Shown piece after piece: positions 43,648 through 55,240 of a stretch of 64,000 nt of DNA (position 1 is its first letter; every line of letters starts with the position of its first letter). The notes under the pieces are model-generated. The model was not told where the DNA came from and searched no databases. It saw only the letters and a program-made list of their open reading frames with translations. This stretch comes from Trichomonas tenax (taxonomy: Eukaryota; Parabasalia; Trichomonadida; Trichomonadidae). The DNA lies in contig JALKBU010000094.1 in NCBI GenBank assembly GCA_023091735.1, forward strand, positions 1 through 64,000, read 5' to 3'. The translations under genes were made by a program, and so were the position numbers.

Positions 43648-45181
43648 TTCTTGTGAAAAATGAGAGTTATCATCTCAAAAAATAAAAATCAATCAAGAAA
43701 ATTCCTATTTTTTTATATAGTGTCTATATACATAACATTCTCTCAATTTTGATTTTAGTGAAATAATAAGGATTTAGTTTTTGGATTAATTTTTAAATAT
43801 ATTTTTCACAATGATTTGTCATGATTTTTATATCTCTGTCAATATTGATATGTGATTCTTTTTATCGTTATATTTGATTAGTACGTGAATTGTGAATATT
43901 ATTTAATAGATAAAATTTGTTATTATAAAATTACTAAATTAAATAATATTAACTCGATATGTCAAGTAATATTTTTGGATAATAATCTTTTTTGTGAACT
44001 TTGATACAATAATTTTCGAAAACCGTATAATACTGATGTATGAGACATATATAACTTAAAAATTATGTGAATGTTTGATTTTTTGAGAAAAAAAATGTTT
44101 CCATATTCTATAGCATTAAGATATATGGTATTATTATAATATTTCATCAAAAATATTATTGACAAAATAATTTAATAAATGCATTTTAAATATTCTGCTA
44201 ATATCATATTTATGATAAAAAAATGATTTTTGGAAATTTAACATAATTGAGCGACCCGTTCATTTATTGTTAACACTCATTTAATATTTTGTGAAAAAAA
44301 ATTCAATCAATCATATGTCATTAAGGTTATTTCGCGATCACAGCATATTTGGCATCTGGGGAATTAGTGAATCAAGATTTTTAGCATAAAATCAATTTTT
44401 GAGTTTTATTATTGCACCACCTTAAAAATTTACAAACAATGACAAATTGGCTGCTTTTTACAGTTCAATTATACAATAACATGAATCAATACTACGAATA
44501 CTATATCTTTTTCGTAGCAAATACCAAAAATTCTTGATATTTGTGAAGTTATGGGCATTTTATTTGAGTGACTAATTTAGACAAAACATTATCCCAATTG
44601 TGTGTTTGTATAGCAATGGCCAACGAATAGAGTGCCCTCAATGTGTTGTGTTGGCACGCAGCAAACGCCATTTAGTTTGTTGTTTTCATATCATTCTTAA
44701 CTTCAAGTTATTGTTGATCGATGTTCAAATAAAGAACAGCTACTGATGAAGTATAACATTAGTCCAATCATGCTATGGATAATTCTCTTATTAGTTAAAT
44801 CGAAAAATTCAAATTACTATTACATTCACGCTTTGTGCAAGAAAACGTATTTGCATCAAGTTGTATAACAATAGCCAATTTATAAAAAGTCATGAAATTG
44901 TTTTGAAACAACAAATATCGAAAATGAACGAAATAGTATACGAGCACGGGTCTAGTCTTCAAAATGAGGAATCATTCATCATCTCATTTAGTAATTGACG
45001 TCATAAACATTGTTCAATTTTTCGATGAAAATATTCGAATTTGATATCAACCAAATCAAAGCTTTATCTTTACATAATTAATACTATTTTCGAATTGAAT
45101 AAAAATAGTTCCTTATTTGATCATAAAATAAACAAACAATTTAAAATATAAATCAACAACAAGTTGATATGTATTAATATA
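43648..45181. other. 1.5-kb AT-rich intergenic region
   Basis: Upstream of the broken dehydrogenase and downstream of the RIC1-like gene. I find no coding frame with natural composition and no clear repeat. Confidence 0.55.
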
Positions 45182-47203
45182 TTATTTCTTCTGATATATA
45201 TGGTTCAAATCTTCTTTGTATTCTGGGAACTTTTTAATAAGAGGCTCCGAATCTGGAAGAATTTGTATAATTTCTGGGTGATAGCTTTCTGGAAGAAGAA
45301 GTAAAGCTGCAACAAGAAGATGTGACTTTGATGTATCGAATCTTGTCAGCAAAGCCTTCATTTTATCTTGTTTTCCTGTATCAAAATATGCTTGAACAAC
45401 TTTAACAACTTCAACCAGAGAGAATGGATCCGATAAAAAGGTCATTGATATGAAATAAAGTTTCTGAGGTTCATCTAAGAACTCTGATAATATTGTTGCA
45501 AGAAATGGATGTCTTTTTAGCTTAAGTTCGCCGACTTTATATTTTCCTTTTAGAGAGAATGAGCAAACGCCAACAATGAACTCTCCAACGAACTTTTTGC
45601 GCAATGGAATTAATCTTTTATGAACGTAAACATATGATTTTTCTTCTGTTAATATAAAAATGATTGGCGACTGCTGTGTTGTCATAATGTTATATACATT
45701 TTCAGCAATCTTCTCTTCTGAGCATAGTACTGTTAATTTTCCATCAATAAGTGTGAGAATACCATTTGAGAAGTCGTATAGTGCTCCATTTGATATTTTG
45801 CATGATAAATTATGCTTTTCTACGAGATTTATCTTTTGCTTGTGGATGAAATACAATTCTATTGATTTCTTTGTGCCAACAACTAATTTGGACTCAACGT
45901 GGGTCACAAAGACGACAGGTAACTCTAAGTTTATGCTGTGAACGATAGTAATCAAATCAGGTGATAACAATAATAATTTCCATGAATTACTTGTTTCTTC
46001 TTGTGCAATTGCAACGAAATATCCCTCCTGGAACCATAAACCCTGACAAGAGTTCAATCTATCAGCACTAAAGACCCATTTTGCTTTTTCAGCATTGTAA
46101 TAAGCGAAACCACGCTTTCCGGCAATAACAATGTAATTGTAGTCTGGAGAAGCAGCGGCGTACTTTATTGTGAAACCACGCGAAATTAAATCTTGTGGAC
46201 CATCAATTGTTGATCTTTCACAGCCAAATATAACCTTTTGGCTTGTATGGAACAGCAATGATGGAGAATATAAGTCTGTCATTGCAATATCTATTAAAAT
46301 TAACTCGCTTGGTAGCGATATAATAAGTTGTGCGTATTCCCAAGTAAATTCGAATGATGTACACGAGTTTGGATCGAAATCTATCTCTAGATTTGTTTTA
46401 GTTTTGCTTCTATTCTTGTAATTTATGATAATAATATCTCCTTCATGTGAAAGAGCGAACATATAAGGTCCTCTGCTGCTCCATGTGCTGCGGACGCAGT
46501 TTTTCGCTATTTTTATCTCAGATGTCGATCTTGTTAAATTCGTGATATAAGATAAAACGCCATTGCTGTGCAATATCGACAAAGCCATTGAATTCGGGAA
46601 CACGATGAACTCCTTTGTGTTGTTATAGCTCGTGTACGAGATCTTCAAAGACGTGCTCTCGAAAACACCTCCGAGATGTATTGGAGCAGTACCGAATCTT
46701 CCATTATCGAAGGACATAAGCGCGACACCATCGACTATCTTGAGGCAGTTGATTTGCGCGCCGTCGTCTGATTGAAGATTGAACTCGCCCACGCATTCTC
46801 CCGTGATTGAGATTGTCTGTATTATTGGTCCATTTAGTGCAATCGCGATGTTATCGTCGACAACTGCCACAACAGTTATCTCTCCTTCGATTGGTGCGTA
46901 GACAGAGTTAACAAATTGGCCATTATCATTTATTGTAAGGATTGAAATTAAGTTTTTTTGAGTAACAACCATTAAGTATTTGTTGGAGATCCACTCGAAG
47001 GACACGAATTCACCGTATTCTTTGAAGTTTTCCTCTGATAACTTAAAAACAGAAATGACTTTGTCTGTAATTTGCAACGAATTTAGCAATTTTAGTTCCC
47101 TGAAGGTCAACCCGGCCGTAAACTTGTCATCGGGGGACCTCCGACAGAGTTTTATCGGCGTTTTCCAGTCGAGTTTGACCCTTGTAAATCCATTAACATA
47201 CAT
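45182..47203 (-). CDS. RIC1-like protein (Rab6 GEF subunit)
   Basis: A protein of 673 residues. It begins MYVNGFTRVKLDW and carries an N-terminal beta-propeller (to about residue 430). The decisive segment is SRGFTIKYAAASPDYNYIVI followed by AGKRGFAYYN and KAKWVF (about residues 345-380), the conserved stretch of RIC1 proteins. After it comes a second beta-rich part and then helices (about 560-670). RIC1 works with RGP1 as nucleotide-exchange factor for Rab6/Ypt6 in retrograde traffic to the Golgi. Human and yeast proteins are 1000-1400 residues, so this one is short, lacking much of the C-terminal helical half; the frame ends cleanly in TAA. TTTTACTTGACAAA and similar motifs lie about 250 bp upstream. 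Confidence 0.75.
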   Translation of the reverse strand: MYVNGFTRVKLDWKTPIKLCRRSPDDKFTAGLTFRELKLLNSLQITDKVISVFKLSEENFKEYGEFVSFEWISNKYLMVVTQKNLISILTINDNGQFVNSVYAPIEGEITVVAVVDDNIAIALNGPIIQTISITGECVGEFNLQSDDGAQINCLKIVDGVALMSFDNGRFGTAPIHLGGVFESTSLKISYTSYNNTKEFIVFPNSMALSILHSNGVLSYITNLTRSTSEIKIAKNCVRSTWSSRGPYMFALSHEGDIIIINYKNRSKTKTNLEIDFDPNSCTSFEFTWEYAQLIISLPSELILIDIAMTDLYSPSLLFHTSQKVIFGCERSTIDGPQDLISRGFTIKYAAASPDYNYIVIAGKRGFAYYNAEKAKWVFSADRLNSCQGLWFQEGYFVAIAQEETSNSWKLLLLSPDLITIVHSINLELPVVFVTHVESKLVVGTKKSIELYFIHKQKINLVEKHNLSCKISNGALYDFSNGILTLIDGKLTVLCSEEKIAENVYNIMTTQQSPIIFILTEEKSYVYVHKRLIPLRKKFVGEFIVGVCSFSLKGKYKVGELKLKRHPFLATILSEFLDEPQKLYFISMTFLSDPFSLVEVVKVVQAYFDTGKQDKMKALLTRFDTSKSHLLVAALLLLPESYHPEIIQILPDSEPLIKKFPEYKEDLNHIYQKK

Positions 47204-47505
47204 TTTTGAAATTTACAGTCTCAATCATTTCATTGAGCTTTAAGAAAGTGAATTGGGCCTTCTTTATATCTCCGTGGTACATTAGACAGAAAAATATTTT
47301 TTGAATACAGAAGTTTTGAGAGAGAAAACACGTTAATAGAAAAATATACTGGAAAATTATTTTTATATTATTTTACAACAAATTTATGAAATAAATTTTT
47401 ATTGTCACTTTTAAATAACTATTATTTATGCCATATAATTAATTTTACTTGACAAAATATTTTCGGTCATATAAATGGTTTTTCATGACATATAAAAACA
47501 TACTG

Positions 47506-48226
47506 GCAATTAAATTTTTATACGCAAAGTCGGCGAAACTCGTTTTTTATCTCACTGGATTAACTTTTTGCTAAGTTATTGAACCCCAATGTACAAAATC
47601 ATGTTGTGCATGATATATTAAAGAATTAGCAAACAAAGTCTATATTTCATTAAAATATTAGATATATCTTGCATCAAAAACATTGATTTGCCATGATGTG
47701 CTTTACTCATTATAATATATTATATTCCCATTGTATAGCATTTTTATAACGTAAAATATGTTGTTATCGATGATTCTTTTTTGAGCGGCTAAATTTGCAA
47801 AGTTTATTAAATTAAGAAGAATAGAGCGGGAAAATTTGAAAAGAATCATCATTATTTTTGGGAGAATAACACACAAAACTTATGTGTGAACAATTGGAAT
47901 ATTTTTTTCTGAAAAAAGCTAAAAAAAGCATATTTGTGATTAGATTTACCTATTTATCATCGACAACAACATATTTTACGTTATAAAAATGCTATACAAT
48001 GGGAATATAATATATTATAATGAGTAAAGCACATCATGGCAAATCAATGTTTTTGATGCAAGATATATCTAATATTTTAATGAAATATAGACTTTGTTTG
48101 CTAATTCTTTAATATATCATGCACAACATGATTTTGTACATTGGGGTTCAATAACTTAGCAAAAAGTTAATCCAGTGAGTTAAAAAACGAGTTTCGCCGA
48201 CTTTGCGTATGAATGTTAGACAAGCC
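47506..48226. repeat. 0.7-kb foldback element with 250-bp arms
   Basis: Left arm 47521-47773 and right arm 47958-48209 are nearly perfect inverted copies, both ending TACGCAAAGTCGGCGAAACT/AGTTTCGCCGACTTTGCGTA. The outer 15 bp are less alike (GGC...TTTTTA on the left, TGAATGTTAGACAAGCC on the right). The spacer is about 185 bp and also contains short inverted repeats (AGAATCATC, CCGCTC). No frame fits a protein. Copies A (498-796) and B (6690-7112) are partial relatives. This is a non-autonomous element able to form a very long hairpin. Confidence 0.88.
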
Positions 48227-48483
48227 AAAATGCTCTTTTATAAAACCTTTTTAGCAATCTATAAAATCAAAGCCAAGCAATTTTTCATCGTGTTCATAGC
48301 CATTTAGAATCTTTTCAATTCAAATTGAATCGAATCAATCAATATTCTAAATTTGTGACTGAACAAAGCTCCACTTTCAAGTTAGGAAAGTTTTAATGTT
48401 GTATATGCATATTGGTGTTTGATTATTAATGATAATATTTTTTTAATAAAACATACAATTTATATATACACATAGAAGGAAAA

Positions 48484-49137
48484 TTAGTTGTTGTCAACGA
48501 AGACAGGGATGTAAACTCTCCATTGATTGTAAACAGAGAAGAATTTATTTGCAACTGTTTCTGGTTTCACCTTAGAATTTATTATGGATCTGCAGCTTTC
48601 TGGATTTGGGTTAAGAAGGAAGTCCAAAACCTCATCGAAAGTAATATTTGCGTGAAGATCAGTGAATGTTTTGTAAATCCACTGAGCAAATGGTTGGGCT
48701 AATTTATTGATGCGGAGCTTCTGTATTTCTGGATGGATTTCAACTTCTTGCTCTAAGAAAAGTTCATAATCTTGAATCGATCCAAAAGAGAACTGAGTGT
48801 TCGCTATTTTGAAATCTGAAAGACTCTGTTTAGCTACGAAGCACTTACTGATTCTCGCGAGCATGTTAGCGAAAGGAACTTGATTATTTGTCCACAAAAA
48901 CCAGTTTGGAATCGGAGAAGCTTGTTGCGTCGAAGTGCTTAAAATTTCGCCAACTTGATGTGTGATTCCTGTGGTTCCATCTAAGACATTTGCGTGATTA
49001 TCAATCATTCCTGTGTCATACCAATACTTTAACGTGCTGAAATCGAGCGGACCGACGGATCCAATTCTATCGTCTTGAATACTGTACGCGTTGATCTTTC
49101 CTATAGTGATCTGTGTTGGATTTTGGAAATCGCTCAT
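48484..49137 (-). CDS. GYF-like domain protein (217 aa)
   Basis: The N-terminal 65 residues resemble a GYF-type domain: DDRIGSVGPLDFSTLKYWYD, then GMIDNHANVLDG, matching the usual order of an Asp-x-x-G...GP loop, a helix with a Trp and a Gly-containing turn. GYF domains bind proline-rich peptides. Residues about 70-85 (SPIPNWFLWTNN) and the helical remainder (about 85-217) are unknown to me, with an acidic segment ELFLEQEVEIHPEIQ. There is no signal or membrane segment. TTTACATGTCA sits 20 bp before the ATG. Its Pro-rich neighbour SCAR/WAVE, on the same strand 0.7 kb away, is not necessarily a partner. Confidence 0.55.
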   Translation of the reverse strand: MSDFQNPTQITIGKINAYSIQDDRIGSVGPLDFSTLKYWYDTGMIDNHANVLDGTTGITHQVGEILSTSTQQASPIPNWFLWTNNQVPFANMLARISKCFVAKQSLSDFKIANTQFSFGSIQDYELFLEQEVEIHPEIQKLRINKLAQPFAQWIYKTFTDLHANITFDEVLDFLLNPNPESCRSIINSKVKPETVANKFFSVYNQWRVYIPVFVDNN

Positions 49138-49156
49138 TTTTCTGTATTTGTAAATA

Positions 49157-49498
49157 TTTACATGTCAAGATATTTATTTAGCTTTTTTGATTATGAATTA
49201 TATCATAAAACTCATTTTTATGTTGAGTATAATCTTCCGTCAAACTAAAAGTGATACTTTACATGTCAAATTTGACGTATGAATCTGACATATAATAAAA
49301 AGGGTGTGACTCCAAAAGTGAGTTCATGAAAAAATAATTGCGACTATCTTAAAGACAGCATGAGGATGGGTCCCCATGGTGTCTTTGAGATAGTCGTAGC
49401 CTCCCTTGACCTCGCTCTTGTAGGAAAAAGGCAAATATTTATTACTTTTTATGATTGCGACCCTACCCCTCTAATTTCAAACATTCCTTTACATGTCA
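49157..49498 (-). promoter_or_regulatory. Three TTTACATGTCA motifs upstream of GYF-like gene
   Basis: Exact TTTACATGTCA at 49157, 49258 and 49488; read on the minus strand these are TGACATGTAAA pointing at the gene that starts at 49137. Half-sites (TGACGTAT, TGACATAT, GATATGTAAAG) occur between them. This is the densest set of exact copies in the window. Confidence 0.6.
49341..49396. repeat. 56-bp hairpin
   Basis: CGACTATCTTAAAGACA at 49341 pairs with TGTCTTTGAGATAGTCG ending at 49396, and pairing goes on inward around GGGTCCCC. It lies in a GC-richer island of 120 bp between the motif copies at 49258 and 49488. It may be a small structured RNA or a foldback relic. Confidence 0.6.
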
Positions 49499-49865
49499 AA
49501 TCTGATATGTAAAGTGTCACTTTTCGTATGACGTATAAGCTACAATATAACTCATTTTTAATTATAAATCTTATCATTTTCATCTAAATTCATTGACATC
49601 TCAAAAAATATGAAAGAAATCTCGATGAGTACACTGTTCATTGACATACAAAGGGCCATATAATAAGTTCCCTTATTGACAATAATGATATTGATAAAAA
49701 TAAAAATTCAAAATATATAAAGTAATCAAATATGAGATGATGGCTGGAATCAATAGTGTGATTGTCTTTTAGATGTATCCTATTGAGATTTGATGTGCAA
49801 TATTGAGATAATATGTGTTTGAGAAAAATAATATGAAATTGTGATCTGAAATTAAGGGGTTTAGA

Positions 49866-51125
49866 TTACCAGGACTCGGATGACTCATCTCTGTCCTCAT
49901 CTTCAGACTCGGACTCCTTGACTGCGGCACGGATGGAAGCCATGTACTGAAGAAGTTCACCTGTTGAGAGCTGGTTAGGATCGACTGCCTTCTTGACCTC
50001 TTCCTTCGGCTTAGCGTTTGGATCTGCCTTCTTGAGCTTGAAGTTACCCTGCTTGATGAGATCCAAGTGGCTGAGTGCGCCACCGCCGCCGCTTGTTGGT
50101 GTGGGTGGTGGAAGTCCAGAAGGAGCGGCTGGTGGAGGAGGTGGGGCTGGAGCAGCAGGCGGTGGAGCTGGTGCTGCTGGTGGTGGTGGAGGAGGTGCTG
50201 GAGCGGCCTTTGAAGGAGCTGGTGCAGCCTTCGAAGAAGAAAACTTCGATGGAGCGGGTGCTGCCTTCGCTGGTGCAGGAGTAGGCGCTGGATCTGGGAG
50301 CTGGATTGGCTTTGGCTGTGGCCTTGGTGTTCTCTTGCGCTGCTCTGGTGTTGTGAGAGTGGCTGCCTTGACAGTTGTTGCTGCAAATGCGACATCTTCG
50401 CCAGCAACTGTGAATGTTGTCTTGAATTCGAGTGGATTACGCCATCCTTGTGTCTTTCCGACTGGTGGTGGCTGCAAGACGAGTGTTGGAATTGGCAAAA
50501 CCTTCGAAATCATGATATTAAGCGGCTGATCATACTTAGCTTCGTTTTCATTCCTCTCACGCTTCTTCTTGCCTTCTCCCTTGTGCTTCTGGTTGACGAG
50601 ATTCTGGCAATCACGAAGCATTTCGTCTCTGAACATATTCATGAATTCTTGTGGATTGGAGATAAACTTGTCGAGATTCTGATAGTCAGGGATGAGTGGT
50701 TTCCATGCAGAGAGTGTCGGCGCTGGGCGTGCGATCATGTACAAATTCTTAACAAGATTGTTCTTGATATCCATCTTGACGGTATCCTGGCTGGAAGCAG
50801 CAGGGGTTGTCATCTGCTTGCATGGGTTCTTGTCGTACTGAACTGCAGTTACCTTCATCAATTTCTCAATTGCTGCTGGAACTTTGGACTTGATCTGCTG
50901 TACTTTGCTGCTCAAGTTTGTGAACCTTGTCTTCACTTGCTCGAATTCTTCCGTGATGTCAGCGAAGACAGTGTTGGACAAAATCTCGAGTTCGTCGAGT
51001 TGCTGCATTAATCCAATCGCATAGTAGTACCCGAGGCTGTTGAACAGCTTCGTTGGGTCCTCGGTCATGAACCGGTCCGGTTCTGTGACCAACGAAAAAG
51101 GAGTCATAGAGATTGCAGGGAACAT
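49866..51125 (-). CDS. SCAR/WAVE actin-nucleation promoting factor
   Basis: A protein of 419 residues with the SCAR/WAVE layout. The N-terminal homology domain (about residues 10-190) has helices that bind Abi/HSPC300 in the WAVE complex; LDKFISNPQEFMNMFRDEML followed by a basic stretch matches the WAVE YTNPSYFFDLWKEKM segment. A basic patch (KGEGKKKRERNE) follows, then a Pro/Ala-rich region (about 265-345), a WH2-like actin-binding segment (GALSHLDLIKQGNFKLKKA) and an acidic C-terminus ending SSESW, whose Trp contacts Arp2/3. It would trigger branched actin growth below the plasma membrane in amoeboid movement or adhesion. Codon use is GC-richer than in neighbouring genes. Confidence 0.85.
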   Translation of the reverse strand: MFPAISMTPFSLVTEPDRFMTEDPTKLFNSLGYYYAIGLMQQLDELEILSNTVFADITEEFEQVKTRFTNLSSKVQQIKSKVPAAIEKLMKVTAVQYDKNPCKQMTTPAASSQDTVKMDIKNNLVKNLYMIARPAPTLSAWKPLIPDYQNLDKFISNPQEFMNMFRDEMLRDCQNLVNQKHKGEGKKKRERNENEAKYDQPLNIMISKVLPIPTLVLQPPPVGKTQGWRNPLEFKTTFTVAGEDVAFAATTVKAATLTTPEQRKRTPRPQPKPIQLPDPAPTPAPAKAAPAPSKFSSSKAAPAPSKAAPAPPPPPPAAPAPPPAAPAPPPPPAAPSGLPPPTPTSGGGGALSHLDLIKQGNFKLKKADPNAKPKEEVKKAVDPNQLSTGELLQYMASIRAAVKESESEDEDRDESSESW

Positions 51126-53700
51126 TGGAAATTTTTGATATTTTATTTCTTTTTTCGAATATTTACCGAGAAGTATACCATAGAAAGCTTAAATTCTAAT
51201 TTTGCTCAAATTTGAGATATTGACAATGAGTATGGCAGTTCACTTTTCTCATTCACTTCACTTATCGCTTATTTTGAAAACATAGCTTTTGAAGTAGATT
51301 TAGTATCTAAATTTCGTGCTTTTTCGGTTTTATTTCGAGAATTTGTACAATTCGCAAAAGTGACGAACATAATTTTTTAGAGTATTCTCCATTTCTCGTT
51401 GACATATATTAAAAAGTCTTTATGATATATCTGTGCCAATGAAGAATGGATCTCTTTGTAGCTCAGGGATGCGAATTATCCTTTGTTGTTTGCAATATTT
51501 TTTAACAATTAATATATTCTTCAGTTGTTGTTCTATGAATGATACTGCTATGAAATATAAAGACAAAATTCTAAATAGCCCTCGCTGGAATATCGCATAA
51601 ATTCAATTCTATCTGACCATCCAGAAAGTGATATTTCTGACTTAGGATTCTATGTTGAATATACTTATGAAGAGCTCTCACAAGGGATGTAAGATTTTTT
51701 ATGAAATTGCTTAATATTTTTAAATTCCAATTTTTCAATATTAAGTTCATAGACTTTTGTAGCTATCAATATTATTTTTACTGATTTGGTTATATAAATC
51801 TTGCTAACAAAATCCATAACTTACGTTTGACATTTAACAATTTAGCATATTTGTAAATTGAAAAGCCTGATCTGTGTGCATCTCTTAAGAATACCGAGCG
51901 TGTTTATTTCTCAATAAAAGAGTTCATCATTTTTAGATTTCAAAGTATTCATTATGAAATATACGAAATTGAGATTAGTTTAGCGAGCAAATCAGCTAAC
52001 TTTTAGCAGTTGAGGATATATGTTAAATGTTGAAAGAATGATGATTATAAATAAAAAGATTTTGGATTTTGATTTTTGGCATTTTTTTATAAAGGTACCT
52101 TGGATCTTTTTTGCTGATATTTTCCAATCAGCTTCAGGATTTAAGTTGTACAGATATTCGCTGAGTTATTCATCCTTGAAAAAGTATGTAATATTGAAAC
52201 AAATTTTTGAAAAATATTTTTGCAATTTAGATATTTTACTTAAAAACGAATTTATGCAATAAATAATAAATTTTAATACATTTTAGATGCTGAATTTAAT
52301 TTTACCATTAAATAGGCAATTTTGATTTTTCAATTTTCAAAAAAATCATGAACAATGAATGAAATCCATTCTCATTAAAACAGACTAATTAGACTACTTA
52401 TCATAGAAACAGGATACAACGCTTAAATATATCAACATTTTCAAAAACGTGAAAATTTCATATTCATAAAATGAGTTGATAAGCTCGTTTTAGATATGAC
52501 TATAAAGGTAGAAGTATTTATTCAAAGAAAAAGAACATTATTTTATAAAAACCTTATGAATGAAATCTTAAATAGAGATATTGATAGTTTTATATCTGTA
52601 ATTGAAACGAAGAATCGATATAAATTACACGGATTTCTATAAATATGCATAAATCATCGTAAAACATGAAGAAAATAATCGGATCTCAAAAACCTTCTGT
52701 AGTTGCCCTTAACAAATTTGTGAGTGATCAGCGGAATGTTAGTAGCAGCTGTGTGTAGAAGATGGAGCCAAAAAATCGGCAAAATTTTGTGGTACAAATT
52801 TCGAATTTTAACATGTAGGTTTCAAGACGGATTCCGACGCCAGGTACTCTTGTAGAAAGCCACTGGTAACACCAAGGCTAGAAACCAACAAAGTTTAAAA
52901 ATCGCAATATCCTGTGAATTATTTTAGTCTAGAGCACTTAAATTGATTCCATGATAAATTCACTGAGTTATATTTTTGATTGTGTCATATAGAAAAGCCA
53001 ATTTTTGAATCCTCACCGAGACAGCAAAACTCAACTTCGGCATAGGCCAAAAGGTGACATTTTAATAACGTACATTCTGCCACAGTACCTTTTTTAATTG
53101 ATTTCTCAATGAAAAATAAATTTTGAAAAATAAAAAAAATCGTACAAAATGCATTATATTACATGTAATATCTAAATACATAATAATATTGTTTTGCCTG
53201 TCAAATAGGGAGATTTTACAATGTCAGATTGTCAGAATTTCAATATTAAAAAGTCAATCAGTTCTATGCATATAATATATGTTCTGAGAAACAGACACTA
53301 TGAATAGATTTTATAGATGAATATATTCAAGAGAATTAGCATAGAGTTGGTAGTTATAATGATTTAAAGGTCATATATTTTAATCAAGAAATTTTTATAT
53401 ATCATCAACGCCACTCATTGTGAATTTGATGCGTTTTGATGTTTTTCAAGTGCTATCCAGTGTGAAGTTGATGTGTTTTATTGATTTTGTTTATCATCCA
53501 CTTTCAATATGATTTCTCTTTTAAATAATAGTATTTTGAACTAACTATATAAATAACTCCGGATATGAACCAGATATGCACTGATTATTGAAACTAAAAT
53601 ATATTTTTTTTAGTAATATCTTAAATTTTATTTTAAAAAATATGAATATTGATAATTTTTTTCATAATCTACATGTTTATGGCACTTCAATGAATGATAC
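51126..53700. other. 2.6-kb gene-poor region with a coding remnant
   Basis: Mostly AT-rich noise. Between about 51440 and 51690 two adjacent frames read natural protein (NDTAMKYKDKILNSP, then a one-base shift and INSILSDHPESDISDLGFY, YVEYTYEELSQGM ending in TAA), so a dead gene fragment is likely. I recognise nothing else up to the hAT-type element. Confidence 0.4.
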
Positions 53701-55240
53701 TAGGGATGCAACTTTGGAAGATATTTTGGATTCTGGATGGAAATAAAAACTTTCTGGAAGATTTTCTGGAAATAATTTTGGAATGGAAAAATTTTTAATA
53801 AATAGTATAAGCAGTGTTAGATATGCATAATACATAGTCAAGATATTAGTATTAGCCTGTATTTATTATGGTAAAGCAAAAATGAAAAAAATAAAGGTTC
53901 CACTTTTTTTCTCGTTGACCTTTTTGAGTTTTGCGATTTTTAACGAATAAACCCCTTCGTGGACGAATCTGATGAAACATTTACGTGCTTTTTGTGGGTG
54001 CTGATTCTAGTGGTGCAATCTGTTTCATGATCTTAGCAAGGTATTACTTAATCAAGATATGTTTACAAACAGAAACCCATTACAAATCATTAATGGGCTT
54101 CTGTTATGAATCCATTTGATGATTATAACAAATACATCTCACTATTATAGCGTTCGCTCGCTTATTTTTGCTAGAGTTCCCCTAGAAAAATCAAAAAATA
54201 GAAAAGAAAAAATACGCTACGCGCGCGAGTCAAACAGCATTCCTTTGCCCATACATCGAGCATATAAAGTTATGCTACCTCAAGTTCACACAAAATTTGC
54301 TCATTGCTAACATTACATATCAAATTTTCAACTTTACATGACAAATATCAGATAATAAGTGTCGAAAATAGTGACTTTCCTTATTTTACATTACAAAATT
54401 CGCTGCAATCTCATGGAGGCATGGATATCCTCAAGTTAAATAGACAAACAAATGCTATAAACATACTCAGCACCCCCTGAAAAGCACGTAAATGTCTTCT
54501 CAGTTTGGCTTGATAGGGGGTTTACTTGTTAAAAATCGCAAAACTCAAAAAAGTCAACCAGACAAAAATTCAACCAAAAATAAATGAGAACGCAATCGAA
54601 CAATTTACCTTTGTTAATGAAAAATGATTTATCCAATTATACTACGTAATTTATATTAATCGCAATTAAATAAATAACTTAAAATGATAAAAACAATTAT
54701 ATGACAAAATTTGTGCAAACCAAATTTCGAAAAATGCCCTTGATATGCTATTCTGCATTATATCAATTGTCACTTTTAAAGAAGATTGTATTTTTCAATG
54801 CATATTTATTTCCAGAAACATCTTCAGGATTCACAATTTTAAAACAAAATTTACTTGATATTAATTCTAGAATCATTTAAACATAATTTTGTTTTTCTAT
54901 AACAAAAAATTTTATGGAACTTCCATGAAGTTTGCAGATGTTGTCTAGAATTATGTGCTGGTTATTTCTTTGAAGTTTTAATAATATCTTCCAGCTTCTT
55001 TCCATCCAGAAGATATTTCCTGTCAGATGTAAAGCGCTAGTTGACAAAAACATGGATATGAGTGCATTGAAACCAGCTTCCATTAAAAAACTGATTGGCT
55101 ATAATAAAATTGGAAAACCCTCTGTTTTTGTGACAAATAATAGGATTTTACAAAAAAAAATGTAAAAATTTTATTCGACCAAGAAGTTTTAAAAAATAGA
55201 ATCTGGAAAAATCCAGGATTATTCCCAAATATGCATCCCT
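53701..55240. mobile_element. hAT-type transposon relic with 8-bp target duplication
   Basis: The left end reads TAGGGATGCA and the right end TGCATCCCT, the terminal form of hAT elements (the maize Ac ends are CAGGGATGAAA/TAGGGATGAAA). Both ends are flanked by the same eight bases, AATGATAC (53693-53700 and 55241-55248), the expected hAT duplication length. Inverted similarity extends about 20 bp inward. TTCTGGAAGAT-like words recur near both ends, as subterminal binding sites do in hAT elements. At 1540 bp with no transposase frame it is non-autonomous. A second foldback (53914-54557) is nested inside. Confidence 0.85.
53914..54557. repeat. Nested foldback with about 90-bp arms
   Basis: Positions 53914-54004 and 54465-54557 are inverted copies at roughly three-quarters identity, sharing TTTTTGAGTTTTGCGATTTTTAAC, AACCCC, ACATTTACGTGCTTTT and GGGTGCTGA blocks. 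The spacer of about 460 bp has no convincing gene. It lies wholly within the hAT-type element, so it either inserted into it or is part of its structure. Confidence 0.7.

Noticed and set aside
49769..50529. His/Gln/Leu-rich and Gly/Ala-rich frames over the SCAR/WAVE gene
   Set aside because: Shadows of the proline-rich coding region; only the main frame has the SCAR homology domain and acidic end.
52020..52262. 80-codon frame as a gene
   Set aside because: Phe/Ile/Lys/Tyr/Leu-rich composition typical of translated AT-rich noncoding DNA, with no promoter signal.
54877..55083. Small minus-strand frame inside the hAT-type element as a transposase remnant
   Set aside because: Only 68 codons with no hAT dimerisation or DDE motif; composition compatible with noncoding DNA.
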